A DNA stretch of 64,000 bases from Clostridia bacterium. Lineage in GTDB: Bacteria > Bacillota > Clostridia > CAKSNL01 > HGM11501. The DNA lies in contig JAFQQJ010000014.1 of assembly GCA_017411325.1 (NCBI GenBank), positions 1-64,000 on the forward strand. The letters run 5' to 3'. Position numbers and translations under genes: made by a program. Below the pieces are notes generated by a model. It ran no database searches. It saw only the letters and a program-made list of their open reading frames with translations, and had not been told where the DNA came from. Shown one piece after another: positions 8,900-17,796 of the stretch; position 1 is the first letter of the stretch; each line of letters starts with the position of its first letter.

Positions 8900-8949
8900 C
8901 CGAAAATTGTGTTTTCGGAAAATAAAAAAATTAACGGAGGAAAAAAACA

Positions 8950-10146
8950 ATGAAAAAGTTACTCGCACTCATGTTGGCAGTTGCAACACTTTTCTGCTTC
9001 GCAGCTTGCGGCGGTGAAGAAGTTGCAGAAAACACAGATGCAGAAGGCATCAAGGTTGGTTTCATCTTCTTACACGATGAAAACTCCACATACGACAAGA
9101 ACTTCTTAGATGCAGCTATGGCAGCTAAGGAAGCTCTCGGTCTCACAGACGAACAGGTAGTTATCAAGGTTAACATTCCTGAAGGTAACGAATGCTACGA
9201 AGCAGCTGCAGAATTAGTTGATGCAGGCTGTGACGTAATCTTCGCTGACAGCTTCGGTCATGAAGACTTCATGATTCAGGCAGCTAAGGAATTTACTGAC
9301 GTTGTATTCTGCCACGCTACAGGTACAAAGGCTCACACAGAAAACCTTCCCAACTTCTACAATGCATTCGCTTCTATCTATGAAGGCCGTTATCTTGTAG
9401 GTGTTGCTGCAGGTCTCAAGCTTAACGAAATGATCGAAAACGGCGAAATCACAGCTGAACAGGCTAAGATCGGTTATGTTGGTGCTTTCCCCTATGCAGA
9501 AGTTAAGTCCGGTTACACATCCTTCTTCCTTGGTGCACGTTCTGCTTGCCCCTCTGCAACAATGGATGTTAAGTTCACAAACTCCTGGTTTGACATTGCT
9601 CTTGAAAAGGAAGCTGCTAACGCATTAATCGCTGACGGTTGCGTTCTTATCAGCCAGCATGCTGACTCTGAGGGTGCTCCCAAGGCTTGTGAAGAAGCAG
9701 GCGTTCCCGATGTTGCTTACAATCTTGATACAAGAGAATGGGGCCCCAACACAGCACTCGTATCTTCCAAGATTAACTGGCAGCCCTATTTTGAACATAT
9801 GATTACATCTGTTCAGAACGGTACTCCCATCACTCAGGACTTCTGCGGCGGTCTTGAAGAAGGCGTTGTTATGACTCTCGGTCTTAACGAAGCAGTTGCA
9901 GCAGAAGGCACAGCAGAAAAGATGGAAGAAGTTAAGAATGCTTTAATCGCAGGCGAAATCGAAGTATTCGACACAGCTAACTTCACAGTTGGCGGCGAAA
10001 CAGTTACATCTTATATGGCTGACGTTGATTCTGATGCTGCATTCACAGGCGACACAGAAGTTATCATCGACGGCGTATTTGCAGAATCCGAGTTCAGATC
10101 TGCTCCTTACTTCGATCTTGATATCGACGGAATCACAATTAAATAA
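8950..10146 (+). CDS. BMP family ABC transporter substrate-binding lipoprotein
   Basis: Extracellular lipid-anchored receptor of the Bmp/PnrA family, which in characterised members binds nucleosides. The signal peptide ends in CFAAC with lipidated Cys20; the mature domain begins IKVGFIFLHDENSTYDKNF, typical of the family, and has two alpha/beta lobes over 398 residues. ACGGAGG precedes ATG. The codon pattern (GCT/GCA alanine, GTT valine, AAG lysine, CTT/CTC leucine) is visibly more biased than in neighbouring genes, which fits very high expression. A terminator separates it from its ATPase and permease genes, allowing more receptor than transporter to be made. Confidence 0.9.
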   Translation: MKKLLALMLAVATLFCFAACGGEEVAENTDAEGIKVGFIFLHDENSTYDKNFLDAAMAAKEALGLTDEQVVIKVNIPEGNECYEAAAELVDAGCDVIFADSFGHEDFMIQAAKEFTDVVFCHATGTKAHTENLPNFYNAFASIYEGRYLVGVAAGLKLNEMIENGEITAEQAKIGYVGAFPYAEVKSGYTSFFLGARSACPSATMDVKFTNSWFDIALEKEAANALIADGCVLISQHADSEGAPKACEEAGVPDVAYNLDTREWGPNTALVSSKINWQPYFEHMITSVQNGTPITQDFCGGLEEGVVMTLGLNEAVAAEGTAEKMEEVKNALIAGEIEVFDTANFTVGGETVTSYMADVDSDAAFTGDTEVIIDGVFAESEFRSAPYFDLDIDGITIK

Positions 10147-10162
10147 GTTAATGCTTATTAAG

Positions 10163-10197
10163 ATAAGAGCAAGGGAACCCTTGCTCTTATTTTTTTG
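10163..10197 (+). terminator. intrinsic terminator between receptor and ABC ATPase genes
   Basis: ATAAGAGCAAGGG/CCCTTGCTCTTAT, a 13-bp stem with loop AA, then a T-rich tract. It would lower read-through from the highly expressed receptor gene. Confidence 0.88.
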
Positions 10198-10207
10198 TCA
10201 ATAATTG

Positions 10208-10236
10208 TTGACGGAAAAGTTGAAATCTGTTATAAT
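10208..10236 (+). promoter_or_regulatory. sigma-A promoter of the ABC ATPase-permease operon
   Basis: TTGACG (10208-10213), 17 bases, TATAAT (10231-10236). Confidence 0.85.
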
Positions 10237-10277
10237 ATAGTTTATATAGGTATGTATTAATGCAGAGGAGTGATGAA

Positions 10278-11813
10278 ATGAGCCAGGCTGCAATAGAACT
10301 TAAAAACATAACAAAAACCTTCGGAAGCGTAGTGGCAAACAAAAATGTAAATCTCACTGTAAATAAGGGAGAGATACTTTCCATTTTAGGTGAAAACGGA
10401 AGCGGAAAGACCACCCTTATGAATATGATATCGGGAATTTATTCTCCTGATGAAGGTGAAATTTTCATTGACGGAAAACAGGCGGTGATTTCTTCGCCGA
10501 GGGACGCCTTTGACTATAAAATCGGAATGATTCATCAGCATTTTAAGCTGGTGGATGTGTTTGATGCTGCGGAAAACATCATTCTTGGTTTAGAGGATGA
10601 AGGAAAGTTTGACAAAAAAGCATATATTGAAAGAATAAATGAAATCAACAATCAGTACGGCTTTGAAATGGATCCCTTAAAGAAGATTTATGAAATGTCT
10701 GTTTCCGAAAAGCAGACTGTTGAAATCATAAAGGTTCTGTTCCGCGGGGCGGATATACTTATTTTGGACGAACCTACGGCAGTTTTGACGCCTCAGGAAA
10801 CAGAAAAGCTTTTCGATGTATTAAGGGTGATGCGCGATGACGGTAAGGCAATTATTATCATAACCCACAAGCTTAACGAGGTTATGGAAATATCAAACCG
10901 TGTTGCGGTGCTCCGTAAGGGTGAATACATAGGAACGGTTGAAACCGATGATACCGATGAAACTGAGCTTACCGAAATGATGGTAGGCAAAAAAGTAAGC
11001 CTCAATATCGAGAGAAAAGAGCCTGAAAATACCTGCGAGCGTCTTGTGGTAAAGAATATCAACTGCAAAAGCAGAGAAGGCGTAAAGCTTCTTGAAGATA
11101 TTTCCTTTACTGCAAATTCGGGAGAAATTTTAGGTATTGCGGGCATTGCGGGAAGCGGACAGAGAGAATTGCTTGAGGCCATAGCAGGTCTTCAGCATAT
11201 GGAAACAGGATGCATTTTATATAATGATCCGAAAACCGGTGCGGTTGAAGATTTAAGGGATAAAACCCCTGTTGAGATAAGGGAAATGGGCGTAAGACTT
11301 TCCTTCGTTCCCGAGGACAGACTTGGTATGGGACTTGTAGGCAATATGGATATTGTTGATAACGTAATGCTGAGAAGCTATAAAAAGGGAAAGAGTGTTT
11401 TCCTTTCAAGAAAAGCACCAAAGGATCTGGCTGAAAAAATTATAGACCAGCTTGAGGTTGCAACTCCCGATGCCAACACTCCCGTAAGAAAATTATCCGG
11501 CGGTAACGTTCAGAAGGTTTTGGTTGGCAGAGAGATTGCATCAAGCCCCACCGTTTTGATGGTTGCATATCCCGTAAGAGGTCTTGACATAAACTCCTCC
11601 TACACCATATACAATCTTTTGAATGAGCAGAAAGAAAAAGGCGTTGCGGTTATATATGTCGGTGAAGACCTTGACGTACTTTTAGAGCTTTGCGACAGAA
11701 TTATGATTCTGTGCGGCGGTAAAATAAGCGGTATTGTTGATGCGAGAAGCACAACAAAGGAAGAGGTTGGTCTTCTTATGACGAAGCTTAACGGAGGTGA
11801 AGGAAATGAGTAA
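10278..11813 (+). CDS. ABC transporter ATPase, double-domain (nucleoside-type importer)
   Basis: Energises the BMP-type importer; two fused ATPase domains as in NupO/YufO and sugar importers such as RbsA. First domain: Walker A GENGSGKTT at 38-46, a degenerate signature MSVSEKQTVEI, Walker B LILDEPTAVLTP near 161-172. Second domain: a degenerate Walker A GIAGSGQRE and a good signature LSGGNVQK, followed by a weak Walker B. The first domain probably hydrolyses ATP, as in the family. The start is at ATG 10278 after AGAGGAGTGATGAA, giving 511 residues; an ATG 18 bases upstream overlaps this site. It overlaps the next gene by 8 bases. Confidence 0.92.
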   Translation: MSQAAIELKNITKTFGSVVANKNVNLTVNKGEILSILGENGSGKTTLMNMISGIYSPDEGEIFIDGKQAVISSPRDAFDYKIGMIHQHFKLVDVFDAAENIILGLEDEGKFDKKAYIERINEINNQYGFEMDPLKKIYEMSVSEKQTVEIIKVLFRGADILILDEPTAVLTPQETEKLFDVLRVMRDDGKAIIIITHKLNEVMEISNRVAVLRKGEYIGTVETDDTDETELTEMMVGKKVSLNIERKEPENTCERLVVKNINCKSREGVKLLEDISFTANSGEILGIAGIAGSGQRELLEAIAGLQHMETGCILYNDPKTGAVEDLRDKTPVEIREMGVRLSFVPEDRLGMGLVGNMDIVDNVMLRSYKKGKSVFLSRKAPKDLAEKIIDQLEVATPDANTPVRKLSGGNVQKVLVGREIASSPTVLMVAYPVRGLDINSSYTIYNLLNEQKEKGVAVIYVGEDLDVLLELCDRIMILCGGKISGIVDARSTTKEEVGLLMTKLNGGEGNE

Positions 11814-12894
11814 TGTGAAAAATCATCATGAGAGTATGTTTCATATTTCAAAGCGTGATGATATGCCGAAGGTAAAGGCGGTGGCGGTAAGAGCCATAAG
11901 CATTCTTATTGCCCTTTTAGTATGTGCCGTTGTTATTGTGCTTTTGTCAAAGCAAAATCCGATTAAGGTTTTCGGAGTAATGTTTGAAGGCTCCTTCGGA
12001 ACTTCAAGAAGGCTCTTGAAGCTTTGTCAGAATATTGCAATGCTTCTTTGTATTTCTCTTGCGGTAACACCTGCTTTTAAAATGAAATTCTGGAACATCG
12101 GTGCTGAAGGACAAACTCTTGTGGGCTGTCTTGTATCGGCAATTATGATGCTTTATTTCGGACAGACTATGCCTTTATGGATTCTCCTTCCCCTGATGCT
12201 TATCGTAAGTATAATAGCAGGCGTAATATGGGGCATAATTCCTGCGTTTTTCAAAGCGAACTTCGGCACAAACGAAACACTTTTCACCCTTATGATGAAC
12301 TATGTTGCAACCCAGGTTGTATCGGTGTTTATTGCAGTTAAGGTTAAGTCAGGCTCCCAGGTTATGGGCGTTATTCAGGGCGGATGGATGCCCAAGCTTT
12401 TCGGAAAGGACTATCTTATAAACATTATAATAGTTCTTCTTCTGACGGTCGGAATGTACATCTATTTCAAATATTCAAAGCACGGCTATGAAATTTCCGT
12501 TGTCGGTGAAAGTGAAAATACTGCGCGCTACATTGGTATAAATGTTAAAAAGGTTATTATGCGTACAATGGCATTATCCGGCGGTCTTTGCGGTGTTGCG
12601 GGCTTTTTGCTTGTGGCAGGCGAGCATCACACCGTTGCGACAGATACGGTGGGCGGTATGGGCTTTACTGCAATTATGGTTTCCTGGCTTGCAAAATTCA
12701 ATCCTGCGGTAATGCTCATTGTATCCTTCCTTATCGCTTTCATGGAAAGCGGTGCGGGTGAAATTGCAACCCAGTGCGGGCTTAATCAGAGTATTGCCGA
12801 TATTCTTACAGGTATAATCATTTTCTTCATCATCGGAAGTGAATTTTTCGTACAGTATAAAATTAATTTCCGACAGAAGCATAAGGAGGCGTAA
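11806..12894 (+). CDS. ABC transporter permease (nucleoside-type, first)
   Basis: Membrane subunit of the BMP-linked importer, BPD_transp_2 family (NupP-like). About 362 residues with a short basic N-terminal tail and roughly nine hydrophobic segments; the family motif LAVTPAFKMKFWNIGAEGQTLVG is recognisable by its FWNIGAEGQ core, and SGGLCGVAGFLLVAGEHH lies later. The start is ATG 11806, five bases after GGAGGTGA and inside the end of the ATPase gene, so translation is probably coupled. The second permease begins 2 bases downstream. Confidence 0.9.
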   Translation: MSNVKNHHESMFHISKRDDMPKVKAVAVRAISILIALLVCAVVIVLLSKQNPIKVFGVMFEGSFGTSRRLLKLCQNIAMLLCISLAVTPAFKMKFWNIGAEGQTLVGCLVSAIMMLYFGQTMPLWILLPLMLIVSIIAGVIWGIIPAFFKANFGTNETLFTLMMNYVATQVVSVFIAVKVKSGSQVMGVIQGGWMPKLFGKDYLINIIIVLLLTVGMYIYFKYSKHGYEISVVGESENTARYIGINVKKVIMRTMALSGGLCGVAGFLLVAGEHHTVATDTVGGMGFTAIMVSWLAKFNPAVMLIVSFLIAFMESGAGEIATQCGLNQSIADILTGIIIFFIIGSEFFVQYKINFRQKHKEA

Positions 12895-12896
12895 AA

Positions 12897-13883
12897 ATGT
12901 TTGCGATAATAATTAATAAAGCAATCGTGCAGGGTATTCCTCTGCTTTTCGGCTCCACCGGAGAAATCATAACGGAAAAATCGGGTAATCTTAACTTAGG
13001 TATCCCGGGAATTATGTATGTTGGCGGAAGTGCCGGGGTGCTTGGCGCTTACCTTTATGAGAGAAGCTGCGCACTTTCGGGAACTGCTCCCGTCGGCTTC
13101 TGGTGCATACTTATACCGCTCCTTTCATCACTTTTGGGCTCTGCACTTCTTGCTCTTATCTACAGCTTTTTAACCATAACCTTAAGAGCAAATCAGAATG
13201 TAACAGGTCTTGCACTTACCACCTTCGGCGTAGGCTTCGGAGACTTCTTCGGCGGCTCTCTTACAAAGATTTTCGGCGAAGGCGGAAACCTTAACGTGAA
13301 AACCACGGCGGACTATTTCAAGGTAACGCTTCCCTTTGCGGATGACCTGGGCGCTTTCGGAACAATTTTCTTTTCCTACGGATTTTTGGTGTATGTGGCA
13401 ATTGCAATTGCGCTTATATCTGCATATATCTTAAAGAAAACCAGAATCGGTCTTCATCTTCGTGCGGTGGGTGAAAACCCCGCAACGGCAGATGCAGCAG
13501 GTATCAGCGTTTCAAAGTACAAGTATGCGGCAACCATTATAGGCGGTGCAATAGCAGGTCTTGGCGGACTTTACTTCATTATGGACTACACCGGCGGTTC
13601 CTGGACAAACGGCGGCTTCGGCGACCGTGGATGGCTTGCAATCGCTCTCGTAATTTTCGCACTCTGGAAGCCTAATATAGGTATACTTGGCTCCATCATT
13701 TTCGGCGGACTTTATATAGCAAGTGTTTATATTCAGGGCCTTGGAAATGCATCAAAGGAAATGATAAAGACACTTCCTTACCTTGTAACAATCGTTGTTC
13801 TCATCATAACAAGTATGAGAAACAAGAAGGAAAATCAGCCTCCCCAAAGTCTGGGACTCCATTATTTCAGAGAAGAAAGATAA
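12897..13883 (+). CDS. ABC transporter permease (nucleoside-type, second)
   Basis: Partner permease (NupQ-like) of 328 residues. Its N-terminus has the family's STGEIITEKSGNLNLGIPG segment, and the GLHLRAVGENPATADAAGI loop is the conserved cytoplasmic coupling region. About eight to nine membrane segments. AAGGAGG lies just upstream of ATG. It ends the operon, followed immediately by a bidirectional terminator. The substrate is probably a nucleoside, judging only from family membership; no purine-metabolism genes are near. Confidence 0.9.
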   Translation: MFAIIINKAIVQGIPLLFGSTGEIITEKSGNLNLGIPGIMYVGGSAGVLGAYLYERSCALSGTAPVGFWCILIPLLSSLLGSALLALIYSFLTITLRANQNVTGLALTTFGVGFGDFFGGSLTKIFGEGGNLNVKTTADYFKVTLPFADDLGAFGTIFFSYGFLVYVAIAIALISAYILKKTRIGLHLRAVGENPATADAAGISVSKYKYAATIIGGAIAGLGGLYFIMDYTGGSWTNGGFGDRGWLAIALVIFALWKPNIGILGSIIFGGLYIASVYIQGLGNASKEMIKTLPYLVTIVVLIITSMRNKKENQPPQSLGLHYFREER

Positions 13884-13918
13884 AAAAGTTGCTGTGGCAA
13901 AGCCACAGCAACTTTTTT
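13882..13918. terminator. bidirectional terminator, left edge of GH99-like module
   Basis: AAAAAAGTTGCTGTGGC/GCCACAGCAACTTTTTT with loop AAA: a 17-bp perfect stem. It serves the permease gene on plus and the AraC gene on minus. The core GCTGTGGC/GCCACAGC recurs in the terminator at 19772. Confidence 0.9.
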
Positions 13919-13929
13919 ATATATGAAGT

Positions 13930-14817
13930 TTATTTTTCAAGAAGAGCTCTTGCAGAAAAGGCGTTTTCCGTATCACGCTGCCGCTTTCTGTATTCCGATG
14001 GGGTAATACCGTAAAACTTACGGAATTTTCTTGAAAAATAACAGGGATCATCGTATCCCAATGAAGAGGAAATATCTCCCACATCCATATCTGTTTCGCT
14101 GATTAATTTTCCGGCTTTTCTCATTGAAAGGTCGGTTGCATATTTAAGGGGAGAAAGCCCTGTAACCTCTTTGAAAAGATGAATGAAATAATAGGAGTCA
14201 ATTCCGCAGAGGGCGGCATATTCTTCGTTGGTCTTATGGGGGAAGGGATTGTTTTCTATCTCCCTTAAGGCAGGAAGAAGCTTTGCATATTTTGCGGATT
14301 TTTTGCTTTCGTTTTTTATTTCCCTTGCAAGGAAGGTCATATAATCAAGGAAAATGGAAACAGCCTTAAGCTCATAGCAGGGCTTCTGGCGGCGGATTTC
14401 CTCAATCATCGAATGTATATAGGTGATAGCGGTGCTGTTTACCTGAGTGTGAAAAATTTTAAGGGGAGAAAAGCCTGTGGTTTCAACAAGCTCGGAAGAT
14501 GCATGACCTGTAAAATGCACCCAGGCGTAGCTTGTAAGCTCGGCAACGCAGCGGTATCTCTGAAGAGCTCCGGGAGGGTATATGATAATGTCCCCGGGAG
14601 TGAGAAGCGAAATGGAACCGTCGGCAAAGTGGTGCTCCATTTTCCCGGAGAATACATAAATAATCTGCCAGTCGGGAAGTCCGTTGGGGCGGTTTGTGCC
14701 GTAGGTTTTTGAAATCATATCCTTATAGTAGCCGGTATTGTTTATGTGCAGAAAATCGTCAGAGGCGTTGTGGATACCGCTGGAATCCGCACCGTAGTAA
14801 GCAGATTGGAAAAGCAT
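13930..14817 (-). CDS. AraC family regulator, next to GH99-like operon
   Basis: Predicted sugar-responsive activator of the divergent GH99-like operon. 295 residues: an N-terminal cupin-like sensing domain and a C-terminal double helix-turn-helix (about the last 100 residues, with the conserved GYDDPCYFSRKFRKFYGITPSEYR end). I take ATG 14817 as start because AAAGGAGAA lies 7 bases before it; the longer frame to 14952 has no such site and reads through the promoter. Ligand unknown. It is separated from the operon it likely controls by two divergent promoters. Confidence 0.87.
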   Translation of the reverse strand: MLFQSAYYGADSSGIHNASDDFLHINNTGYYKDMISKTYGTNRPNGLPDWQIIYVFSGKMEHHFADGSISLLTPGDIIIYPPGALQRYRCVAELTSYAWVHFTGHASSELVETTGFSPLKIFHTQVNSTAITYIHSMIEEIRRQKPCYELKAVSIFLDYMTFLAREIKNESKKSAKYAKLLPALREIENNPFPHKTNEEYAALCGIDSYYFIHLFKEVTGLSPLKYATDLSMRKAGKLISETDMDVGDISSSLGYDDPCYFSRKFRKFYGITPSEYRKRQRDTENAFSARALLEK

Positions 14818-14890
14818 GGGATAATTCTCCTTTATAATACAAAATTGCTTTTTTGGAAAAAATGTAAAGCTGAAAAGTGCGATATAGTAC

Positions 14891-14919
14891 ATTATAGCAC
14901 GGTTTTTCAAAAAAAGCAA
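14891..14919 (-). promoter_or_regulatory. promoter of the AraC gene
   Basis: Minus strand: TTGCTT (14919-14914), 17 bases, TATAAT (14896-14891). The 7-mer GTACATT overlaps this -10 (14887-14893) and recurs at 14947-14953 at the opposite promoter. Confidence 0.75.
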
Positions 14920-14951
14920 TATTGTCCTGTATTTAATCGCAATTTTGTACA

Positions 14952-14980
14952 TTGACTAAGTTTTTTTTGTGTGTTATTAT
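14952..14980 (+). promoter_or_regulatory. promoter of the first GH99-like operon
   Basis: TTGACT (14952-14957), 17 bases, TATTAT (14975-14980). A GTACATT repeat touches the -35 box. Confidence 0.78.
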
Positions 14981-15015
14981 ATCTAAAAAAGCTTAAATGC
15001 AAAAGGAGGACAAAT

Positions 15016-17784
15016 ATGAAAAGGTTTTTATGTGTTTTACTTGCTTTAATCATGCTCTCGGGTATGGTTACGGTTGCGTCGGCGGCGGATATCACACTTA
15101 CCGCGGCAGACGTTGTCGAAAAGAGTGAAAGCGGCGTAGTTGTTGACGGAAGCATAAAAGGCTGGAAGGACGGCGGCTATGTGGGCTTCAAAGTGAAAAT
15201 GGATGGTGTTAAGTCCATTTCAATGGAGGTTTCAACCGTTATAGTTGACTGGACAAACGGTGAGGCTTTCAGAATAAGACTTGACAATCCCAAAGACGGT
15301 GAGTTTTTAGGCTATATGCTCATAAATAAAAACGGCACCAATACATATAAAATGCCGGTTGAAGGAACCTTCACGGGAGATAGAATGCTCTACATAGTGC
15401 AGAACTATCAGATGCAGGGACACGTTGATATAAAGAACGTTACTTTGTCTTCTGAAGGATATACTCCCGAACGTATAACTCCTGTGCCCGATGAAAATAT
15501 TATTGATAACTATTCCGATACCTGGGTAGCTACAGACTCTCTCGGACGCAAGGTGGCGGATTTTGAGGAGGCAGGCCCTGTCAAAGAGGGTGAGCGCCGG
15601 GTTGGTATTTTCTACTGGCCCCATCATCAGGGAGATAAAAGTGCGGTAATTGCATCGGAAGCTATTAAAAAATATCCCGAAGCAAAGACGGATTATGACC
15701 ATGAGGTGTGGTTTACTCCCGGAAACTCAAGCCCCGGCTCAATTTACTGGAACGAACCCCTTTTCGGCTTTTACAATGGTGAAGATTACTGGGTATTGCG
15801 CCGTCATGCGGAAATGCTGGCAAATGCCGGAGTTGATGTAATATTCTTTGACTGCACCAACGGCGACAGAAGCTTTGTAATATCTTCGGGTATGTGCTTC
15901 AAGGCGTTTCATGATGCAAGGGAAGCGGGCGTTGATGCGCCGAAGATTTCCTTCTATATGCCTATGGGAGCATCAAGCGAAGAAAAATGGCGTATGTTAA
16001 AATCCGCTTATCTCAATTTCTACGAAAGTGGCGAATATTCTGACCTCTGGTTTATGCTTGACGGTAAGCCTATGCTTCTTGCAAATGAAATAGAAGGCGG
16101 AACAAAAAGGGCGGACAAGGAAGATCCCGAAGATTTGGGGCTTGCTTCCGATATTAAAAATTTCTTCTCCGTAAGAGGAAGCGGTGCCCGCCGTGCCGAG
16201 GACTATCTGGAGGGTGACTGGCATTGGCTAAGCCCCTATCCTCAGCCCCTTCGAGGTATGGAGGAGGATGGAAGACCCGAATTTATCAATGTCGGAGTTG
16301 CTATAAATGAATCCTATGAAACTGGCGGTGTGGGAACAGAAGCCTTTTCCGATGAATACATAAAAGGAAGAAGCTATACTGAAGCCTTCGGCGAAGATTA
16401 CAGAGCTGATGCAACCCGCCACGGTTATTTCATGCAGGAGCAGATTTCACGCGCACTCGCAGAAGATCCCCACTTTGTATTTATTACAGGCTGGAACGAA
16501 TGGAGCGTAAGCCGTTCTAAAGAGCTTGGAGGAAAAACAAACGTATTTATCGACCTTTTCGATGATGAGGGAAGCCGTGATATCGAACCTACAAAGGGCC
16601 CCCTGGGCGATGACTATTACAACTTGATGGTTGACTTTATAAGAAAGTACAAGGGTGTTCGCCCTGCACCTTTGGCAAGCGGAGCAAAGACCATTGATAT
16701 TAATGGTGATGCAAGTCAGTGGGATAGCGTAGGACCTGACTTTATCGCAGATTTGGGCGGCTATGAAAGAGACGAATATTCCAACAAGAATGTGGAAACT
16801 CAGGAAATGCTTCATTATACCGCAAAGGTAAACAACGTAATTACCTCATCCAAGGTAAGCTATGATGCGGAAAATATTTACTTTATGGTAAAGACAAAGG
16901 ATGCTATAAAGGAAGGCAAAAACTTTATGAACCTTTATATAAACACCGACAGAAATTATCAGACAGGCTGGGAAGGCTATGACTATGCCGTAAATATCGG
17001 TGAAAAAGGCAGGGTTTCAAAGTTTGGTGACAAGTCATACACACTTACAGATGCGGGAAAAGCAAATTACAGTGTGAAAGATAATGTAATGCAGCTTGCA
17101 ATTCCGAGAAGCATAATCGGAAAGACGGAAGATGTTGAAATGGAATTCAAGTGGTCTGACTATGTGGATATTGCAGGGGATGTGCTTAACTTCTATCTTG
17201 AAGGTTCAACTGCACCTATGGGACGTTTTAATTATCTTTATACAGAAATAGAGCAGAAGTCTTTAACCGAAACTGAAAAGCTTAACCTTACAGACTGCAC
17301 CGTGATGGTTGCGGGTAAAAACGAAATGGTTGCAAACGGCGGAAAAATGAAGGTTTATGAGCCTGATGTAAGATATTCTACCGTTACGGAAAACGGTATG
17401 CTCTATTTCCCCGCAGTAGCACTTAATGACATTTTGGGCTACGGAAGAACAAAGGTTGAATGGGGCAATGTTGAAAGCGATATGCTGATTGTAAAGACGC
17501 ACACCCTCGATAATTCCACCGACGAGGATGCAACCTGGAACGGAAAGAAGATAAATTCCACCTGGATTTACACAACAGCAGGCACAAATGAAGTATTTAT
17601 CGGCGGAAGAAGCGCCGTTCTTACAAATCCTGTCAAGGTTATAAACGGACTTTGCTATGTTCCGGCAAGCCTTCTTTCCGATTGCTTCGGATATAAGGTG
17701 ACAAACGAGGGCAATGTCTGGACAATGACAAAATCCGGCGTGTCAGCCGAGCTTACCGCAAAAGCGGCAGAGCTTATAAGATAA
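15016..17784 (+). CDS. secreted GH99-like (WbsX-type) glycan-active protein with stalk domain
   Basis: Predicted extracellular glycoside hydrolase-like protein, 922 residues from ATG 15016 (AAAGGAGG upstream). Signal peptide about 1-23 (ASA/AD). Order: beta-sandwich carbohydrate-binding-like domain about 25-148; catalytic-like (beta/alpha)8 region about 195-550 starting RRVGIFYWPHH, with RRHAEMLANAGVDVIFFD (263-280) and GWNEWS (492-497), features of the GH99/WbsX group; a CBM9-like domain beginning TIDINGDASQWD (559-570); and a copper-amine-oxidase-N-like stalk about 785-915. I could not place the catalytic acids with certainty. A paralogue lies at 55928. The substrate is probably a mannan or other alpha-linked glycan, by family only. 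Confidence 0.75.
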   Translation: MKRFLCVLLALIMLSGMVTVASAADITLTAADVVEKSESGVVVDGSIKGWKDGGYVGFKVKMDGVKSISMEVSTVIVDWTNGEAFRIRLDNPKDGEFLGYMLINKNGTNTYKMPVEGTFTGDRMLYIVQNYQMQGHVDIKNVTLSSEGYTPERITPVPDENIIDNYSDTWVATDSLGRKVADFEEAGPVKEGERRVGIFYWPHHQGDKSAVIASEAIKKYPEAKTDYDHEVWFTPGNSSPGSIYWNEPLFGFYNGEDYWVLRRHAEMLANAGVDVIFFDCTNGDRSFVISSGMCFKAFHDAREAGVDAPKISFYMPMGASSEEKWRMLKSAYLNFYESGEYSDLWFMLDGKPMLLANEIEGGTKRADKEDPEDLGLASDIKNFFSVRGSGARRAEDYLEGDWHWLSPYPQPLRGMEEDGRPEFINVGVAINESYETGGVGTEAFSDEYIKGRSYTEAFGEDYRADATRHGYFMQEQISRALAEDPHFVFITGWNEWSVSRSKELGGKTNVFIDLFDDEGSRDIEPTKGPLGDDYYNLMVDFIRKYKGVRPAPLASGAKTIDINGDASQWDSVGPDFIADLGGYERDEYSNKNVETQEMLHYTAKVNNVITSSKVSYDAENIYFMVKTKDAIKEGKNFMNLYINTDRNYQTGWEGYDYAVNIGEKGRVSKFGDKSYTLTDAGKANYSVKDNVMQLAIPRSIIGKTEDVEMEFKWSDYVDIAGDVLNFYLEGSTAPMGRFNYLYTEIEQKSLTETEKLNLTDCTVMVAGKNEMVANGGKMKVYEPDVRYSTVTENGMLYFPAVALNDILGYGRTKVEWGNVESDMLIVKTHTLDNSTDEDATWNGKKINSTWIYTTAGTNEVFIGGRSAVLTNPVKVINGLCYVPASLLSDCFGYKVTNEGNVWTMTKSGVSAELTAKAAELIR

Positions 17785-17796
17785 GGAGGCATTGTT

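Noticed and set aside
8800..8949. Purine or other riboswitch before the BMP gene
   Set aside because: The stretch is AT-rich with no recognisable aptamer core; the only hairpin overlaps the predicted transcription start.
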